64,000 nt of DNA from Alicyclobacillus tolerans (lineage in GTDB: Bacteria; Bacillota; Bacilli; Alicyclobacillales; Alicyclobacillaceae): assembly GCF_900142255.1 (NCBI RefSeq), contig NZ_FRAF01000003.1:103108-167107 (forward strand), written 5' to 3'. The position numbers were made by a program, and so were the translations under genes. Numbering within the stretch: position 1 is the first letter of the stretch; each line of letters begins with the position of its first letter. Below the pieces are notes generated by a model. The model did no database searches. It saw nothing but the letters and a program-made list of their open reading frames with translations, and was not told the origin of the DNA. Positions 42,578 to 51,466 of the stretch are shown piece by piece.

Positions 42578-42967
42578 ATGCCGGTGGCGAACTGTAAGCG
42601 ATGTGGAAGAATTTATAATCGATTGAGGCGAGATATATGCCCGCAATGCGTTCACGAGGAAGAAGAAATATTTCTTCAAGTACGCACATTTCTAAAAAAT
42701 CATCGGAATGCTAATCTTCAAGAGTTGGCAGAGGGAGTCGGAGTAGACCCGGACATTATTGTGGGCATGATTCAGGATGGGCGCATTATCTTACGAGATA
42801 ATCCGAATATTTCATATCCATGTGAAAAATGCGGAAAACCGACACAGTCTGGTCGGCTTTGTGCAGTCTGTTCTGCAGAAATGGTAAGGGATTTACAAAT
42901 AGCATCTTCTGAACTATCGGCTCAAAAAGAAAAGTCGCATAAAGGTAAGGGGTTTTATTCGCGATAA
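42578..42967 (+). CDS. yvyF: YvyF-like flagellar operon protein
   Basis: A 129-residue protein of the TIGR03826 type that opens the late flagellar operon in Bacilli. Two zinc ribbons are visible: CKRCGRIYNRLRRDICPQC at the start and CEKCGKPTQSGRLCAVC near residue 90. Between them is a MerR-like helix region (LQELAEGVGVDPDIIVGMIQDG). The start ATG 42578 is preferred because it begins directly before the conserved NCKRCG and has AGGTG upstream; ATG 42542 would add 12 residues. It follows comFC as in B. subtilis. Confidence 0.88.
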   Translation: MPVANCKRCGRIYNRLRRDICPQCVHEEEEIFLQVRTFLKNHRNANLQELAEGVGVDPDIIVGMIQDGRIILRDNPNISYPCEKCGKPTQSGRLCAVCSAEMVRDLQIASSELSAQKEKSHKGKGFYSR

Positions 42968-43061
42968 TGCCCGCGTAAATCTACTGTTAATTCAGAAAAC
43001 AGACCATGACTTTCCTCGTGAAAAAAGGTATACTAGAAATACGAAGGAGGCGTTGGTGCTT

Positions 43062-43601
43062 ATGAACATTCAAGTGCATGGTGATCATATGGGGATCACT
43101 CCGGCGTTACACGACTTTGTGGACAAGAAGTTGGGTCGCTTGGAAAAGTACTTCGACGCTCCGCCCGAAAGGGAGATTTCTGTAACTCTGTCAGTGGAGA
43201 AAGGCTTTCACAAGGTGGAAGTCATGTTGCAATTGCATGGTGTACTTTTCCGCGCGGAAGAAAAATCAGCAGACATGTATGCATCCATTGATCTGGTCGT
43301 AGATAAGTTAGAGCAACAAATTAATCGACATAAGTCTAAAATCAATCAGAGATTTCGTAATCAGGGTTTAAAAACACGCATTCAATCATCAACCGGAATG
43401 GATACACGGGAAGAGAGTGAACTCCGTGTGGTGCGTACGAAACGCTTTCCTGTGAAACCTATGGATGTTGAAGAGGCCATGATGCAAATGGACTTGCTTG
43501 GACATGATTTTTATGTGTTCACGAATGCAGAAACTGAAGAAGTGAATGTATTATATCGTCGCAAATCAGGCGACTATGGATTGATAGAACCGCAATATTA
43601 A
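43062..43601 (+). CDS. hpf: Ribosome hibernation promoting factor, long form
   Basis: A 179-residue protein that dimerises 70S ribosomes in stationary phase. The N-terminal domain (MNIQVHGDHMGITPALHDFV, KVEVMLQLHG) binds the decoding region. The C-terminal domain (RTKRFPVKPMDVEEAMMQMDLLGHDFYVF) is the dimerisation unit of long HPF. ATG 43062 matches the family start; AAGGAGG lies 11 nt upstream, and GTG 43056 is an alternative. In B. subtilis the gene (yvyD) sits between fliT and secA; here it lies upstream of the flagellar genes. Confidence 0.94.
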   Translation: MNIQVHGDHMGITPALHDFVDKKLGRLEKYFDAPPEREISVTLSVEKGFHKVEVMLQLHGVLFRAEEKSADMYASIDLVVDKLEQQINRHKSKINQRFRNQGLKTRIQSSTGMDTREESELRVVRTKRFPVKPMDVEEAMMQMDLLGHDFYVFTNAETEEVNVLYRRKSGDYGLIEPQY

Positions 43602-43665
43602 TAACAAATTGGCTGACAATCGCATATTTGTCATTTGATTTTTAGAATGATGACTCTGTTTCTAT

Positions 43666-43705
43666 GCCTCCATATCCGCCGTTAATCGTGGGTTGGAGGC
43701 TTTTT
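43666..43705 (+). terminator. Terminator after hpf
   Basis: Stem GCCTCCA / TGGAGGC with a 21-nt loop, followed by five T residues. Confidence 0.8.
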
Positions 43706-43841
43706 CGTAGCTTAATGTAACTAACGGAACACGGAAAGATTAATAAGACTTACGCGATTTTCAATTTGGCCAAACAAGAATAATGTCCATATGGCATACC
43801 TCTGAATAAATACAACAGTGTGAAGTTTGGGGGGACAGTAT

Positions 43842-44099
43842 ATGCCGATTCTCATGTTTATTCTTCAAGTGATTGTCTTTTTTCTCATTTGGCGAATTGT
43901 ACTTATGGTACTGACGAATATCATTCGTAAAAATACCCTTTCTATATGGGTGAGAATGATAGCCAATTTAGTATTCGTCATTTTTTATTTTGCTGTATTG
44001 CATTGGACTCATGGTTATTGGTGGTGGTCCATTGCCAGCGGATTATTTGTGGGTCTTCTGTTCGCGTTTGCGTCTAACAACGGATCGTCACCTGAATAA
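43842..44099 (+). CDS. Small membrane protein (hypothetical)
   Basis: An 85-residue protein with three predicted helices: ILMFILQVIVFFLIWRIVLMVL, VRMIANLVFVIFYFAVLH and WWWSIASGLFVGLLFAF. ATG 43842 is 7 nt behind GGGGGG. I do not recognise the family. The gene stands between hpf and a methyltransferase, with its own spacing on both sides and an imperfect hairpin (44111-44140, GCATGC arms) after the stop. Confidence 0.7.
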   Translation: MPILMFILQVIVFFLIWRIVLMVLTNIIRKNTLSIWVRMIANLVFVIFYFAVLHWTHGYWWWSIASGLFVGLLFAFASNNGSSPE

Positions 44100-44211
44100 A
44101 CTTGTTGTATGCATGCAAAGCAGAACAATTTTCTGGCATGCTGTGCTATAGTGGGCATAAGTAGTATACTTTGCCAATCTTTTTATAGATTGATCAGGAG
44201 GCCGTTCACCT

Positions 44212-45108
44212 TTGTCTCTGCAGAATCTTCAAGATATAATCCTGCAACGCTTTCAGCGTCATGATGCGCTCTATCAATTTTTACTTAAACAAGAATATGT
44301 GCCGGAACGTTGGTTGTTAGAACAGACCATTTACACAGGTCCATCACGTCGTTCTCTGCTCGGATATTTACCAGTTAAAGAGAATCATAGAGTTCTCGAT
44401 ATAGGGTCAGGCTTTGGTGCGTTTGCTTTTGATTTCGCCGCAGGATTTCCGGTGGAAGTAGTAGGTGTGGATTATGATTATGAATTGGTGCGACTATCGG
44501 AAGCGTTGCGAGATGAACTTTATAAGCTAGGAACTGCGGCGTTGCATGAACGGGCAAAAATATCTTTTTATCGCGAAGACGTATATCGGTTGGGTAAACT
44601 TCAGTCTCTGGGTGAATTTGATTTTGCTGTTGCTCGTTTTCTCTTTCAACATTTACAGCAGCCTTTAGAGGCAGCGGTAAGTATACGCGATCGTTTAAAG
44701 ATGGGTGCGACTCTTTGTGTTCTTGATATTGATGATGGAATGACAATCACTTATCCAGAGAATCCCCAAGGGTTCAGTCGATTGCAAGCTGCTTTTAGTC
44801 AATTGCAAACCCTTGAAGGGGGCGATCGCGAGATTGGTCGAAAGTTACCTGGGATTCTTCAAGAAGCTGGATTTCGTGTGACAGCAACAGCTCTTTTGCC
44901 GCAGGCTCAGTTTATTCGCACTACGTCTCATGATGAAGGTGTTCGAATGACTGTTCAAAGATTTAAAGAAAAGCGTAATAGGTTGCTGGAAGAAGGTATT
45001 ATGACAGCCGACGAGTTTGAAGAAAGTGTGCGCAATTATTTGGAGGAAGTTCAGGGGTATCAGTTTCATACAGTGTGCCAAGTCGTCGTTATGGCGGAAA
45101 AAGTCTAA
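44212..45108 (+). CDS. Class I SAM-dependent methyltransferase
   Basis: A 298-residue protein with the SAM-binding motif I VLDIGSGFGAFAFDFA, followed by VVGVDYDYELVRLSEALR (motif II) and FDFAVARFLFQHLQQP (motif IV region), then DIDDG. The substrate cannot be told. A C-terminal helix region (residues 240-298) is extra to the core fold. TTG 44212 is 10 nt behind AGGAGG. It precedes the sigma factor and late flagellar genes, so a role in motility or flagellin modification is possible but unsupported by motif. Confidence 0.82.
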   Translation: MSLQNLQDIILQRFQRHDALYQFLLKQEYVPERWLLEQTIYTGPSRRSLLGYLPVKENHRVLDIGSGFGAFAFDFAAGFPVEVVGVDYDYELVRLSEALRDELYKLGTAALHERAKISFYREDVYRLGKLQSLGEFDFAVARFLFQHLQQPLEAAVSIRDRLKMGATLCVLDIDDGMTITYPENPQGFSRLQAAFSQLQTLEGGDREIGRKLPGILQEAGFRVTATALLPQAQFIRTTSHDEGVRMTVQRFKEKRNRLLEEGIMTADEFEESVRNYLEEVQGYQFHTVCQVVVMAEKV

Positions 45109-45240
45109 AGGTTGGTTATATCGGAAGATATGAAATGGTTTTAAAGAAATGGCATAAAAGATATTTGGGTAGGATTTTATAGGTCAACTCGGAGATATTT
45201 TACTAGAGGCAGATGTAAGGGTAAAAGGAAGAGATGATAG

Positions 45241-45783
45241 TTGGAAAGCTTGTTAACCGATGGGCAGGAACAATATATACAACGTTTAGCCAGAAGGTAT
45301 GTGCATTATCGCAAAAGTGCTTCGATTGATGTGGATGATTTGGTAGCGTCAGCCCGCATGCGCTGGTGGCAATTCACTCAAACCGAGGCGCATCATATAC
45401 TCACGGAAGAGGCGCGATTGCGCCTTTTTTATGCGCACGTTAAAGGTGCGATGCGAGATGTGGTTCGGAGTTCCAGTCCGCTTAAAATTACACGGACCTA
45501 TCAAACACAGTTGCAGGCCTATCAAAAACCGCAAGTTATGAATATTGAACACGCCATTGATGTGCGTGCAGAAGAATCTCCAGTAGAAATGGAAATATGG
45601 CTGGATGTGGTTCAAGGTATTCAGCAATTGGATGAACGAGAAAAATTGGTGTTGTCACTTTATTTTGAGGAAGATTTGACTTTTACAGAAATTGCAGAAG
45701 TTTTAAATGTGTCTGTATCAACAGCTACACGAATTTATCAGAAGGCTATTAAGTTTCTACAAAAAAAATTACAACATCTCTGA
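45241..45783 (+). CDS. Compact sigma-70-family factor, probable flagellar sigma
   Basis: A 180-residue sigma factor. Residues 5-80 fit region 2 (RLARRYVHYRKSASIDVDDLVASARMRWW, then VKGAMRDVVRSSSP, which resembles the RIRGAILD segment of FliA). Residues 120-180 fit region 4 (LDEREKLVLSLYF, then FTEIAEVLNVSVSTATRIYQKA). Only about 35 residues separate them, so region 3 of sigma-28 is missing or reduced, giving an ECF-like size. The next gene is flgM, whose product normally binds sigma-28, so I infer this is its partner. TTG 45241 has AAGGA at 11 nt. Confidence 0.85.
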   Translation: MESLLTDGQEQYIQRLARRYVHYRKSASIDVDDLVASARMRWWQFTQTEAHHILTEEARLRLFYAHVKGAMRDVVRSSSPLKITRTYQTQLQAYQKPQVMNIEHAIDVRAEESPVEMEIWLDVVQGIQQLDEREKLVLSLYFEEDLTFTEIAEVLNVSVSTATRIYQKAIKFLQKKLQHL

Positions 45784-45840
45784 AAATCATGCAAAAAATC
45801 TTTAAATTCGACCGTATATGACAATGTAGGGGGGAATAAG

Positions 45841-46050
45841 ATGCTCTCTTCATCAATGGACGGAATTCAGGGAAAGCCATCTAACGAAGTTCGTGCAACC
45901 GATTCACAATTGCTAAACCGAGCAACAAATTACGAAAGTAGACAGCAAAAAATTAATCGTTTAAAGCAACAGATTCAATCGGGTGTATATTCAATTCAGC
46001 CAGAAAGACTGGCAAAAGCTATTTTGCAAAGTGGGGCCTTACAAGAATGA
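45841..46050 (+). CDS. flgM: Anti-sigma factor FlgM
   Basis: A 69-residue protein whose C-terminal half RQQKINRLKQQIQSGVYSI, then PERLAKAILQSG, is the conserved sigma-binding part of FlgM. FlgM holds the flagellar sigma factor until the hook is finished. ATG 45841 lies behind TAGGGGGGAATAAG. The gene is 57 nt after the sigma factor gene and overlaps flgN by 4 nt. A CCGTATAT just upstream (about 45813) faintly recalls a sigma-28 -10, without a clear -35. Confidence 0.9.
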   Translation: MLSSSMDGIQGKPSNEVRATDSQLLNRATNYESRQQKINRLKQQIQSGVYSIQPERLAKAILQSGALQE

Positions 46051-46343
46051 TGGAATGCGAGTCTGCTGAGTCGATTGTTGGTGAACTGGAGTCGTTAACT
46101 TCTGAAATTAACAATTACTTATTAAAAGCGGATTCAACTGGAGTTGCGGAGAGGGTCGTTCGTCAATGTCGCTGTCTTCAACGGTTGGCTCAATATACAA
46201 TAGATTCTTCTTTGCAAGAAAGATTGAAAGCTGTACACGAATCGGTTATTCAACAACAATTACTTATTGAACAAGCCTTAAAAATTGCTGAAGAGTTTAA
46301 TAAAGCGTATGTCAGAATGAGCAGTTATGCTGAATTCGCATAA
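46047..46343 (+). CDS. flgN: FlgN-like flagellar export chaperone
   Basis: A 98-residue, almost fully helical protein (ESIVGELESLTSEINNYLL, RQCRCLQRLAQYTID, QLLIEQALKIAEEFNKAY) between flgM and flgK. FlgN escorts FlgK and FlgL to the export gate. Sequence identity to FlgN is weak to the eye and the protein is shorter than the usual 130-160 residues, so the call rests mainly on position and helix content. ATG 46047 overlaps flgM (ATGA). Confidence 0.65.
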   Translation: MMECESAESIVGELESLTSEINNYLLKADSTGVAERVVRQCRCLQRLAQYTIDSSLQERLKAVHESVIQQQLLIEQALKIAEEFNKAYVRMSSYAEFA

Positions 46344-46396
46344 ACCATTTTCCGTTATAAAGCGAATTGGGAACGGAATTTCTGGGGGCTAAGAGT

Positions 46397-47959
46397 ATGC
46401 CGATATCTACTTTCCTTGGTTTGAATATTGGAGTGAATGCATTAGAAACTGCTACACAAACAGAAAATGTGATTGCCAATAATATAGCCAATGCGAATAC
46501 TCCCGGCTACGCGGTAGAAAATGCCCTCATACAAGAAAGTAGTCCGTTTCCGGCAGATAATGAATCTTTGCCTGTAGGACAGTTGGGACAAGGTTCGCAA
46601 GTGAGTCAGATTCAACGCCAAACCAATCCGTATCTAGTCCAGCAGGACAGGGCGAATCAAGCTGATTTACAGATGTATCAATCTCACCAAACCGTGTTGA
46701 CGCAAATTCAAGGAATTTTAAATGAACCTTCCTCTGACAGTTTGCAGAATTCTGTCGATCAATTCTTTCAAGCGTGGCAAACTTTGTCGACAGATCCGAC
46801 CAATACGGCTGCGCGTCAAGCTGTAATTGAGCAGGCCAAAACAGTGGCGCAGACATTTCAAACGGTTACACAACAATTGGAAGATGTGCAGTCAGGTTTA
46901 GCTGGCACGATTGAAGGACAGGTCAATCAGTTAATTACAGATGCGCAAAATGTGGCTCAACTGAATGCGCAGATTGCTATGCAAACGGCGATAGGTCAAT
47001 CTCCCAATACACTCTTAGATCAGCGCTCGGTCTATCTGGATGATATGTCTAAACTTGCTGGAGTCAATATTCAGTATCAGGAGAATGGTACTGTGACTGT
47101 GAGTATTGGCAGCGGCAGCAATGCGGTTCCTTTGGTTGGTGGAGCGAATGGTAGCGAATATAATGCAAATCAAGATTTACAACCAAGTCAACTTCAATCT
47201 TATCAAAATGCTCCTTCTGGTGGGACAAGCTCATACTTACCCTCATCTGGGTATACGTCATCAGGCAATGCTTCACCAGCTTCTAATAACCTAATTACTT
47301 TGTTGCAATCAGGCTCCATTCTTGGCAATGCACAGGGATTGGATGATGTCAATAAAACATTGGCTAATTTGAATTCGTTTCTGGATACGTTTGCGACTGC
47401 AGTAAACAATCAGCAGAGTAGTGGGCTTGACTTAAACAATTCTGCAGGGCCAAGTATTTTTGTAGCTCCAGCGGGCGCTACTACAGATTCATCTGGACAA
47501 CCGGTGGATTCGCAAGGGAATGTTGTTCTTGATGTAAATCCATCACTTACAACAAACGATATAGCAGCAGGATCAAGTTCAGATGGTGCTGATGGAAATT
47601 CTAACGCTAATGCGATGGTTGCTTTATCTACTTCAACGAATACATACAGTTCATGGACCTACGCCGGAGTGGTTTCTGATGCTACCCAATCTGGCACTGC
47701 TAGTAGTGGTACGTTTGATCAGACACTAGCAGCTTTGGTTTCTGGTGTTGGTGTGGAAGCGCAAGGAGTTCAGGCTGGATACAATACAGCTAATGCGCTT
47801 GCTGAACAATCATCCAATCTAAGGCAATCGGTGTCGGGTGTTGATATGAATGCCCAGGCGGCTGAGATGGTTCAGTTTCAGAATAGCTATAATGCGGCGG
47901 CAAAATACATCTCTATATTTAATCAAATGCTGCAAACATTGATACAGAATGTTGGCTAA
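46397..47959 (+). CDS. flgK: Flagellar hook-associated protein 1 (HAP1)
   Basis: A 520-residue junction protein between hook and filament. The N-terminus ISTFLGLNIGVNALETA followed by NVIANNIANANTPGY is the signature of the flagellar rod/hook/HAP family. The C-terminus (SGVDMNAQAAEMVQFQNSY, AAKYISIFNQMLQTLIQNV) closes the coiled coil. The middle is serine/threonine/glycine-rich and variable. ATG 46397 is 8 nt behind GGGGG. Confidence 0.94.
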   Translation: MPISTFLGLNIGVNALETATQTENVIANNIANANTPGYAVENALIQESSPFPADNESLPVGQLGQGSQVSQIQRQTNPYLVQQDRANQADLQMYQSHQTVLTQIQGILNEPSSDSLQNSVDQFFQAWQTLSTDPTNTAARQAVIEQAKTVAQTFQTVTQQLEDVQSGLAGTIEGQVNQLITDAQNVAQLNAQIAMQTAIGQSPNTLLDQRSVYLDDMSKLAGVNIQYQENGTVTVSIGSGSNAVPLVGGANGSEYNANQDLQPSQLQSYQNAPSGGTSSYLPSSGYTSSGNASPASNNLITLLQSGSILGNAQGLDDVNKTLANLNSFLDTFATAVNNQQSSGLDLNNSAGPSIFVAPAGATTDSSGQPVDSQGNVVLDVNPSLTTNDIAAGSSSDGADGNSNANAMVALSTSTNTYSSWTYAGVVSDATQSGTASSGTFDQTLAALVSGVGVEAQGVQAGYNTANALAEQSSNLRQSVSGVDMNAQAAEMVQFQNSYNAAAKYISIFNQMLQTLIQNVG

Positions 47960-47990
47960 TAAGTTAGACTAGCTGTTTGGGGGTGAACAT

Positions 47991-48905
47991 ATGCAAATCA
48001 CACAACAGATGATGGTAAATCAGTTTTTATATAACATTACAAACGAGAATACGACAATGCAAAATCTGGAGGATGAACTTTCTACAGGCAAAGTATTAAA
48101 TTTACCACAAGACAACCCGCTTGCTGTATCTCAAGATATGTCTGCTAGAGCAACTTTGTCATCAGCGCAGGGTTATCAAAACACTCTGCAATCTGCGTTG
48201 ACATGGATGAACAATACATCATCTGCTTTATCTCAAATCGTCAACACTCTACAGTCTATTCAAAGTTATGTTATGGAAGGTTTGAATACAACGAATCAAA
48301 CTACTTCAGATAAAAATGCTCTTTCAGAAACAGTCCAACAATTATCGAAGACAATTTATCAGGAATTGGATACTCAACAAGGGTCGCGTTATTTGTTTGG
48401 AGGAGCTGATCCTCTGCAACCTCCTGTTACTACTTCTACTAATAATATCGGCTATACAACAAGTGGTAATACGGCTGCAAGTATGGAAATGCAAATTTCA
48501 GCTGGAATTAGTATCACAGTCAATGTTAGTGCATCGCAAGTTATGGGTACTGCCTCTGGTTCAACAACCAATTTGGAGAGTACTCTCAACTCTACTATTT
48601 CAGATTTGCAAAATGGAAATATTACAGGTCTCCAAACTGATTTAACGAATTTGCAGACAGGTATTACTCAAGTGGTAAATATCAATGCAGAATTAGGTTC
48701 GAGAATCAAACGAGCAACAGCCATGCAGACGCAAATTTCACAATATGTAACTACCGTTCAAAATTATAAAGGTGATTTGGAAGATGCTAATATGGCGAAA
48801 GTTATCACTCAATTTAATACTGACCAAGGTGTTTTTACAGCAGCGCTAAAAATGGGTTCTGAAATTCTTCTACCATCTCTGGTGAATTATCTTCCTAACG
48901 GTTGA
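47991..48905 (+). CDS. flgL: Flagellar hook-associated protein 3 (HAP3)
   Basis: A 304-residue protein linking FlgK to the flagellin filament. It starts MQITQQMMVNQFLYNITNEN, then LEDELSTGKVLNLPQDNP, and ends with the helical DLEDANMAKVITQFNTDQ region. QQGSRYLFGGADP, typical of FlgL, lies near residue 130. ATG 47991 follows GGGGGTGAACAT. It sits 31 nt after flgK. Confidence 0.94.
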   Translation: MQITQQMMVNQFLYNITNENTTMQNLEDELSTGKVLNLPQDNPLAVSQDMSARATLSSAQGYQNTLQSALTWMNNTSSALSQIVNTLQSIQSYVMEGLNTTNQTTSDKNALSETVQQLSKTIYQELDTQQGSRYLFGGADPLQPPVTTSTNNIGYTTSGNTAASMEMQISAGISITVNVSASQVMGTASGSTTNLESTLNSTISDLQNGNITGLQTDLTNLQTGITQVVNINAELGSRIKRATAMQTQISQYVTTVQNYKGDLEDANMAKVITQFNTDQGVFTAALKMGSEILLPSLVNYLPNG

Positions 48906-48971
48906 TAACTCAGGAGGAAACTCCTTTGTTATAAATTAAAGTCAATGCAAGAATGAGAGGAGCAAAAGAAA

Positions 48972-49811
48972 ATGGGTATGTCATTCAGTGTAAACAACAA
49001 TGCATCAGCCTCGAACATTTTGTCCAATTTGGACTACGTTCAAAATCAGCTGCAAACTTCTTATCAGCAGTTGTCAAGTGGTAATCGTATTAACAGTGCA
49101 GCGGATGATCCGGCTGGCTACGCAATTTCCCAACAGATGACTTCGCAAGTGAATGGTTTGAACCAAGCTACTCAAAATGCTCAAAACGCGGTTAGTCTGC
49201 TTCAAACGGCAAGTGGTGCTATGAATCAGGTCATGAATATTCTTCAAACCATGAACACACTGGCTGTTGAAGCATCAAACGGTACTCAAACCACAACAGA
49301 TCTTAACAATCTTCAGCAAGAATTCACAGCACTAGGTAACCAAATTAACAATATTGGAACGCAAACTCAATTTAATACCATGAGCTTGCTTGGAGGTTCT
49401 TCTACAGCAACTGTTGGTGGCTCCTTTACCTTCCAGGTTGGTTCCCAAGAAGGTCAAACTCTTTCTTTGACAATTAATGCTGTTAACCTGTCAGCTTTGG
49501 GTATTAGTGGAACGGCTATCAGCAGTCAAGCTTCAGCGCAAGCTGCTATTTTTGCAGTACAAGCAGCTATTACCAGATTGTCAGCATACCAGGCAAATGT
49601 AGGTGCAGTAGAAGATCAGCTGAACTACACAATTTCAAATCTGCAGAATTCAGCTGAGAATTTACAAAATGCAGATTCAACCATCACGAATACAAATATG
49701 GCTCAAACATACACCAACTTCAGCCAGCAGCAAGTACTGAATCAGGTCGGTATTGCAATGCTCTCCCAAGCTCAACAACAACCTGACGCTATTCTCAAAC
49801 TGCTCAGCTAA
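48972..49811 (+). CDS. hag: Flagellin
   Basis: A 279-residue filament protein. Conserved ends are SFSVNNNASASNILSNL, QLSSGNRINSAADDPAGYAI and, at the C-terminus, SAENLQNADSTITNTNMAQ and AMLSQAQQQPDAILKLL. The central variable domain is only about 60 residues, so this is a short flagellin with minimal D2/D3. It contains many Ser/Thr residues that could carry the sugars suggested by the glycosyltransferase cluster downstream. ATG 48972 lies behind AGAGGAG. The leader contains the small hairpin AGGAG-GAAA-CTCCT (48912-48925). No fliW or csrA gene is between flgL and hag. Confidence 0.96.
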   Translation: MGMSFSVNNNASASNILSNLDYVQNQLQTSYQQLSSGNRINSAADDPAGYAISQQMTSQVNGLNQATQNAQNAVSLLQTASGAMNQVMNILQTMNTLAVEASNGTQTTTDLNNLQQEFTALGNQINNIGTQTQFNTMSLLGGSSTATVGGSFTFQVGSQEGQTLSLTINAVNLSALGISGTAISSQASAQAAIFAVQAAITRLSAYQANVGAVEDQLNYTISNLQNSAENLQNADSTITNTNMAQTYTNFSQQQVLNQVGIAMLSQAQQQPDAILKLLS

Positions 49812-49840
49812 TTTGTGGCTTCTGCCTGAGCCGATATTTC

Positions 49841-49884
49841 GCGTGATTTTCCTGATTGCGTCGCGAGCTTCAGGAAGGTCACGC
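49841..49884 (+). terminator. Hairpin after the flagellin gene (possible terminator)
   Basis: GCGTGA / TCACGC and, inside a 3x3 internal loop, TCCTGA / TCAGGA, with a 14-nt loop. The following CTTCTCTCT is only moderately T-rich, so it may terminate partially or protect the flagellin mRNA. Confidence 0.55.
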
Positions 49885-49921
49885 CTTCTCTCTATTATTA
49901 TATAGAAAGGAAGTGTATTCA

Positions 49922-51448
49922 ATGTCTTTTAATGCTTTGCAAGCGTTGAACACGATTTCCAATCCTGGCGGCGTCGGCTTACCTGTGACTCAATATGCAC
50001 AAGCTATGCAGCAAGCTTTGACTCAACAACTTACAACAGCTCCTCAGACACAACTAGATACTTTACAAACGCAACAGAGTGCGCTGTCAGCCTTACAAAC
50101 TGCATTGCAAACTTTCCAGAACGCAACTTATACGCTTGCTAGTTCGCAGAGCTGGGATTCGGTATCTGCTACATCGAGCGATTCGAGTGCTTTTTCAGCA
50201 ACCACATCTGCAGGGGCGCAGGTGGGTTCGTATACCGTGCAAGTAACTCAGTTAGCTTCATATCAAACTACGATTCAAACTTCAAATGCTCAAAGTAGTG
50301 CAACAGGTACCTCCACTCTATCGGCAGGTTCATTAACGATTAATCCAGTATCAGGATCGTCCAACAGTTCGGCTTCCATTTCTATTACATCAGGTGAGAG
50401 CCTATCCAGTATAGCCTCAGCTATCAATGCTGATACGAGTTCAACAGGGGTTCAAGCGCAAATTCTTGATACGACGAATGGATATGTTTTATCACTATCT
50501 TCCTCCCAAACGGGTGCGAGCAATGGTTTTACAATTACTGATACCGTAAGTGGTTCGTCAACTGGACAATTTGGTTTTACTAATGAGAGTACAGCACAAA
50601 ATGCCAATATGACGATTGATGGACAATCATTTACATCTTCGACCAATACATTCTCGCAGGCTATACCTAATGTCACCATTACAGTGTCTGGCACTACTTC
50701 ATCTTCTCAAACTTTGAGTATTACTTCTGATCCTTCATCAGCTGAAAAAGCTGTTCAAACATGGATGAGCGCTTATAATACACTCATCGATTTGGTGAAT
50801 AAAGATACGGCCTATACACCTGGTAGCAGTTCTGGAAGTGCAGGCACATCAGGACCACTATTTACTGATCCAAATGCGACAGGTTTGTTATCTCAGTTGC
50901 CGCAGGCGTTAAACAGTGTTATTAGCACAGTTTCTTCTTCTGTAAATTCTTTAGCATCTGTAGGAATTGTTATCAATCCTACCAACGGACATTTAGAATT
51001 TCAGTCATCGTCTGGATACAGTTTTTCTGGCTCTCAGTTTACAGGTACTTTACAAAATGGACAGACCATGTTTGAAAACGCCATGAGCCAAAATGCCCAG
51101 GCTGTTCAACAATTATTTGGTGTGGTTCAGTCTTCTGCAAGCACAGCCATTCCGACAAGTGGAGTTCTTGGACAAATGAATCAAACACTGAATACGTTTT
51201 TGGATGGTAATAATGGTCAAAGTCCATTACAAGGGGATATCAATGCACTAGCTGCTCAGCAGACAAATATTCAAAACTATCTCAATCAGATTAATCAACA
51301 AATACAACAACAAGTACAGAATTTTACTAATCAATTGAATCAATTAAACTTGGCCATGCAACAATCACAGGCTCAAATGCAACAATTGTCAGCTTTAATG
51401 GGTGGTTCCTCGTCAAGCGGTGGATCTTCTGGTAGTCCGGTTCTATAA
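49922..51448 (+). CDS. fliD: Flagellar filament cap protein
   Basis: A 508-residue HAP2 protein that caps the filament and folds flagellin. The N-terminal part (TISNPGGVGLPV, then QLDTLQTQQSALSALQTAL) and the FliD middle (QVGSYTVQVTQLA, then MTIDGQSFTSSTNTFSQAI) are typical. The C-terminal coiled coil is rich in Gln and Asn. ATG 49922 lies 8 nt behind AAAGGAAG; the open frame continues 22 codons upstream into the post-flagellin hairpin and is not coding there. Confidence 0.93.
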   Translation: MSFNALQALNTISNPGGVGLPVTQYAQAMQQALTQQLTTAPQTQLDTLQTQQSALSALQTALQTFQNATYTLASSQSWDSVSATSSDSSAFSATTSAGAQVGSYTVQVTQLASYQTTIQTSNAQSSATGTSTLSAGSLTINPVSGSSNSSASISITSGESLSSIASAINADTSSTGVQAQILDTTNGYVLSLSSSQTGASNGFTITDTVSGSSTGQFGFTNESTAQNANMTIDGQSFTSSTNTFSQAIPNVTITVSGTTSSSQTLSITSDPSSAEKAVQTWMSAYNTLIDLVNKDTAYTPGSSSGSAGTSGPLFTDPNATGLLSQLPQALNSVISTVSSSVNSLASVGIVINPTNGHLEFQSSSGYSFSGSQFTGTLQNGQTMFENAMSQNAQAVQQLFGVVQSSASTAIPTSGVLGQMNQTLNTFLDGNNGQSPLQGDINALAAQQTNIQNYLNQINQQIQQQVQNFTNQLNQLNLAMQQSQAQMQQLSALMGGSSSSGGSSGSPVL

Positions 51449-51466
51449 ACTGGTGGGGGAGCATAC

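Noticed and set aside
43602..43841. Small RNA gene between hpf and the small membrane protein
   Set aside because: Only the hpf terminator and a promoter-like AT-rich stretch are visible; nothing matches 6S, SRP or tmRNA.
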